Positions 5,903-7,228 of a stretch of 7,228 nucleotides of DNA are shown piece by piece. The DNA is from Bacteroidota bacterium (GTDB lineage: Bacteria > Bacteroidota > Bacteroidia > Chitinophagales > Chitinophagaceae). The first letter of the stretch is position 1. Each line of letters opens with the position of its first letter. Both the position numbers and the translations under genes were made by a program. Below the pieces are notes generated by a model. It was not told the origin of the DNA. It did not search any database and worked only from the letters and a program-made list of their open reading frames with translations. Where the stretch lies: contig VBAU01000324.1 in assembly GCA_005883855.1 (NCBI GenBank), positions 494 through 7,721 of the forward strand, read 5' to 3'.

Positions 5903-7228
5903 TCATCTTCCCATGTACACCATTAAAATCTGTACATCGCTAGGGTTGATTCCGGATATTCGGCTCGCCTGGCCAAGCGTTCGAGGTCTGATTTTCGTAA
6001 GCTTTTCTCTCGCTTCATTGCCCAGCGCATTGATTTTTTTGAAATCAAAATTTTCAGGTATTTCAAGATCCTCTAACTGGTTCATTTTTTTTACAAGTTC
6101 TTTTTCTTTTTCAATGTAGACATCATATTTCAGTTGAATGGAAGCTTGCTCAATCGTCTCCTTTGGACACGAGCCGAACATGTCCCTGAGTTTGTCTACG
6201 TGAGAAATCAGTTCTTGTAATTCCACACCGGGGCGAAGCAATAATCTTTCTGCTTTTTGTTTTTCGAAAATTGGTGATGAGTCAACTAAATTCAAATAAT
6301 GATTTACTTCCTCCGGATCGATTGCCGTCTCTTTTAAAATGGATTGTATGTTCTTAACTGCACGTTTTTTTTCAAGGACCTTTTCCATTCTTTTTTGAGA
6401 GGCTAAGCCCAAACGATAGCTCAGCTCAGTTAGTCGCAGGTCGGCATTGTCTTGTCGAAGTAAAGTTCTGAATTCAGCCCTGGATGTGAACATCCTGTAT
6501 GGTTCCTGGGTTCCTTTGCTGACGAGGTCGTCGATGAGGACTCCGATATAGGCCTCACTCCTTTTCAGAACCACTGGCGAAAGTCCTTTGATTTTTTGAT
6601 GAGCATTAATGCCAGCCATCAAACCCTGGCAGGCGGCTTCCTCGTAGCCCGTTGTTCCATTGATTTGTCCTGCAAAAAATAGGTTGTCGACTAATTTGGT
6701 TTCGAGGGTATATTTAAGTTGTGTCGGTGGAAAGTAGTCATATTCAATTGCATACCCGGGCCTGAAAATTTTGGCATTCTCAAAACCCGGTATCATACGA
6801 AGAGCTTCGTATTGAACTTCTTCGGGTAGTGAAGTGGAAAACCCATTGACGTATATTTCGATCGTATTCCAGCCTTCCGGCTCTATGAAAAGCTGGTGCC
6901 TTTCTCTTTCAGAGAATCGATTGATCTTATCTTCAATGCTTGGGCAGTACCTGGGTCCTATCCCTTCTATTCGTCCTGTAAACATTGGACTTCTGTCAAA
7001 CCCCGTTTTTAAAGTCTCATGTACCTGCTTGTTCGTATACGTTATCCAACAACTCTTTTGTGTCTGGGGCTTTGGCGTACCAAGAAATGAAAAGCCGGTT
7101 ATTTCAGGATCGCCAGGCTGCTCTTCCATCTTTTCATAGTCCAAACTCCTTCCATCAACCCTCGGCGGCGTTCCCGTTTTCAGCCTATCGCTCTGAAAAC
7201 CAATTTCTGTAAGTTGTTCGGTTATTCC
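5903..7228 (-). CDS. mnmG: MnmG (GidA), tRNA uridine-5-carboxymethylaminomethyl modification enzyme, N-terminus cut by window edge
   Basis: MnmG is the FAD-dependent subunit that, with MnmE, installs the carboxymethylaminomethyl group on U34 of tRNAs reading two-fold split codon boxes. 441 residues are visible; about 180-190 N-terminal residues, including the Rossmann GxGxxG, lie beyond position 7228. Visible signatures run in order: RLKTGTPPRVD (visible residues 15-25), the block with FDRSPMFTGRIEGIGPRYCPSIEDK containing the conserved Cys, IEPEGWNTIEIYVNGFSTSLP, RPGYAIEYD, LFFAGQINGTTGYEEAA, VLIDDLVSKGTQEPYRMFTSRAEFR and DNADLRLTE. The C-terminal helical domain that docks MnmE ends with LGQASRISGINPSDVQILMVYMGR. 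The frame is intact from 7228 to the stop at 5903. It is convergent with ssb across 31 bases. It is a housekeeping gene with no evident functional link to the mutasome. The homologue TrmFO is excluded by the MnmG-specific C-terminus. Confidence 0.97.
   Translation of the reverse strand, partial: GITEQLTEIGFQSDRLKTGTPPRVDGRSLDYEKMEEQPGDPEITGFSFLGTPKPQTQKSCWITYTNKQVHETLKTGFDRSPMFTGRIEGIGPRYCPSIEDKINRFSERERHQLFIEPEGWNTIEIYVNGFSTSLPEEVQYEALRMIPGFENAKIFRPGYAIEYDYFPPTQLKYTLETKLVDNLFFAGQINGTTGYEEAACQGLMAGINAHQKIKGLSPVVLKRSEAYIGVLIDDLVSKGTQEPYRMFTSRAEFRTLLRQDNADLRLTELSYRLGLASQKRMEKVLEKKRAVKNIQSILKETAIDPEEVNHYLNLVDSSPIFEKQKAERLLLRPGVELQELISHVDKLRDMFGSCPKETIEQASIQLKYDVYIEKEKELVKKMNQLEDLEIPENFDFKKINALGNEAREKLTKIRPRTLGQASRISGINPSDVQILMVYMGR

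Noticed and set aside
6834..7212. Two plus-strand open frames opposite mnmG
   Set aside because: Both are antisense to strongly conserved MnmG sequence, which explains the region fully.
1..7228. Mobile element, CRISPR, tRNA or novel defence system
   Set aside because: No transposase, terminal repeats, direct-repeat array or tRNA-like structure was seen. All sizeable frames belong to known families and the intergenic gaps are short.

Overview
The window looks like a chromosomal segment of a Bacteroidota bacterium. The basis is indirect: base composition is moderately AT-rich, most starts lack a Shine-Dalgarno sequence, one promoter candidate matches the Bacteroidota -33/-7 pattern (TTG-N19-TAnnTTTG), ImuA is of the short Bacteroidota type, and the small SSB resembles Bacteroidota short-form SSBs. 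The genus cannot be named from the sequence alone. Almost all bases are accounted for. No IS element, CRISPR array, tRNA, rRNA or phage gene was seen.

Layout. (1) Positions 1-4561, minus strand: a three-gene operon imuA-imuB-dnaE2, the inducible translesion-synthesis 'mutasome'. The intergenic gaps are only 14 and 12 bases. dnaE2 runs off the left edge; its first 802 codons are present and open. (2) Positions 4562-4696: a short control region holding the intrinsic terminator of the upstream gene and a perfect 7-bp inverted repeat that could be an operator for the mutasome. (3) Positions 4705-5268, minus strand: a DJ-1/PfpI-family protein with its own candidate promoter and terminator. (4) Positions 5269-5520: a divergent intergenic region. 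(5) Positions 5521-5871, plus strand: a small single-stranded-DNA-binding protein without the usual acidic tail. (6) Positions 5903-7228, minus strand: the C-terminal two thirds of MnmG, a tRNA wobble-uridine modification enzyme, convergent with ssb and cut by the right edge.

How the genes work together. DnaE2 is the catalytic error-prone polymerase. ImuB is a Y-family polymerase relative that has lost its catalytic acidic residues and keeps a candidate beta-clamp-binding peptide, so it should act as a scaffold. ImuA is a RecA-fold accessory protein, here without a recognisable Walker A loop. The SSB is another single-stranded-DNA factor, but it is transcribed separately and any link to the mutasome is only by proximity. 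The DJ-1/PfpI protein fits a stress or damage-control role. MnmG is a housekeeping gene.

Most notable observations: the 3' end of imuA appears to have suffered a small out-of-frame deletion, with a family-like C-terminal tail still readable in another frame and ending one base before imuB; and the imuA upstream region carries an inverted repeat whose half-sites (TACTAA/TTAGTA) match those of the Xanthomonadales LexA box but in the opposite order. The system itself is a known type (ImuA-ImuB-DnaE2), not a new one.
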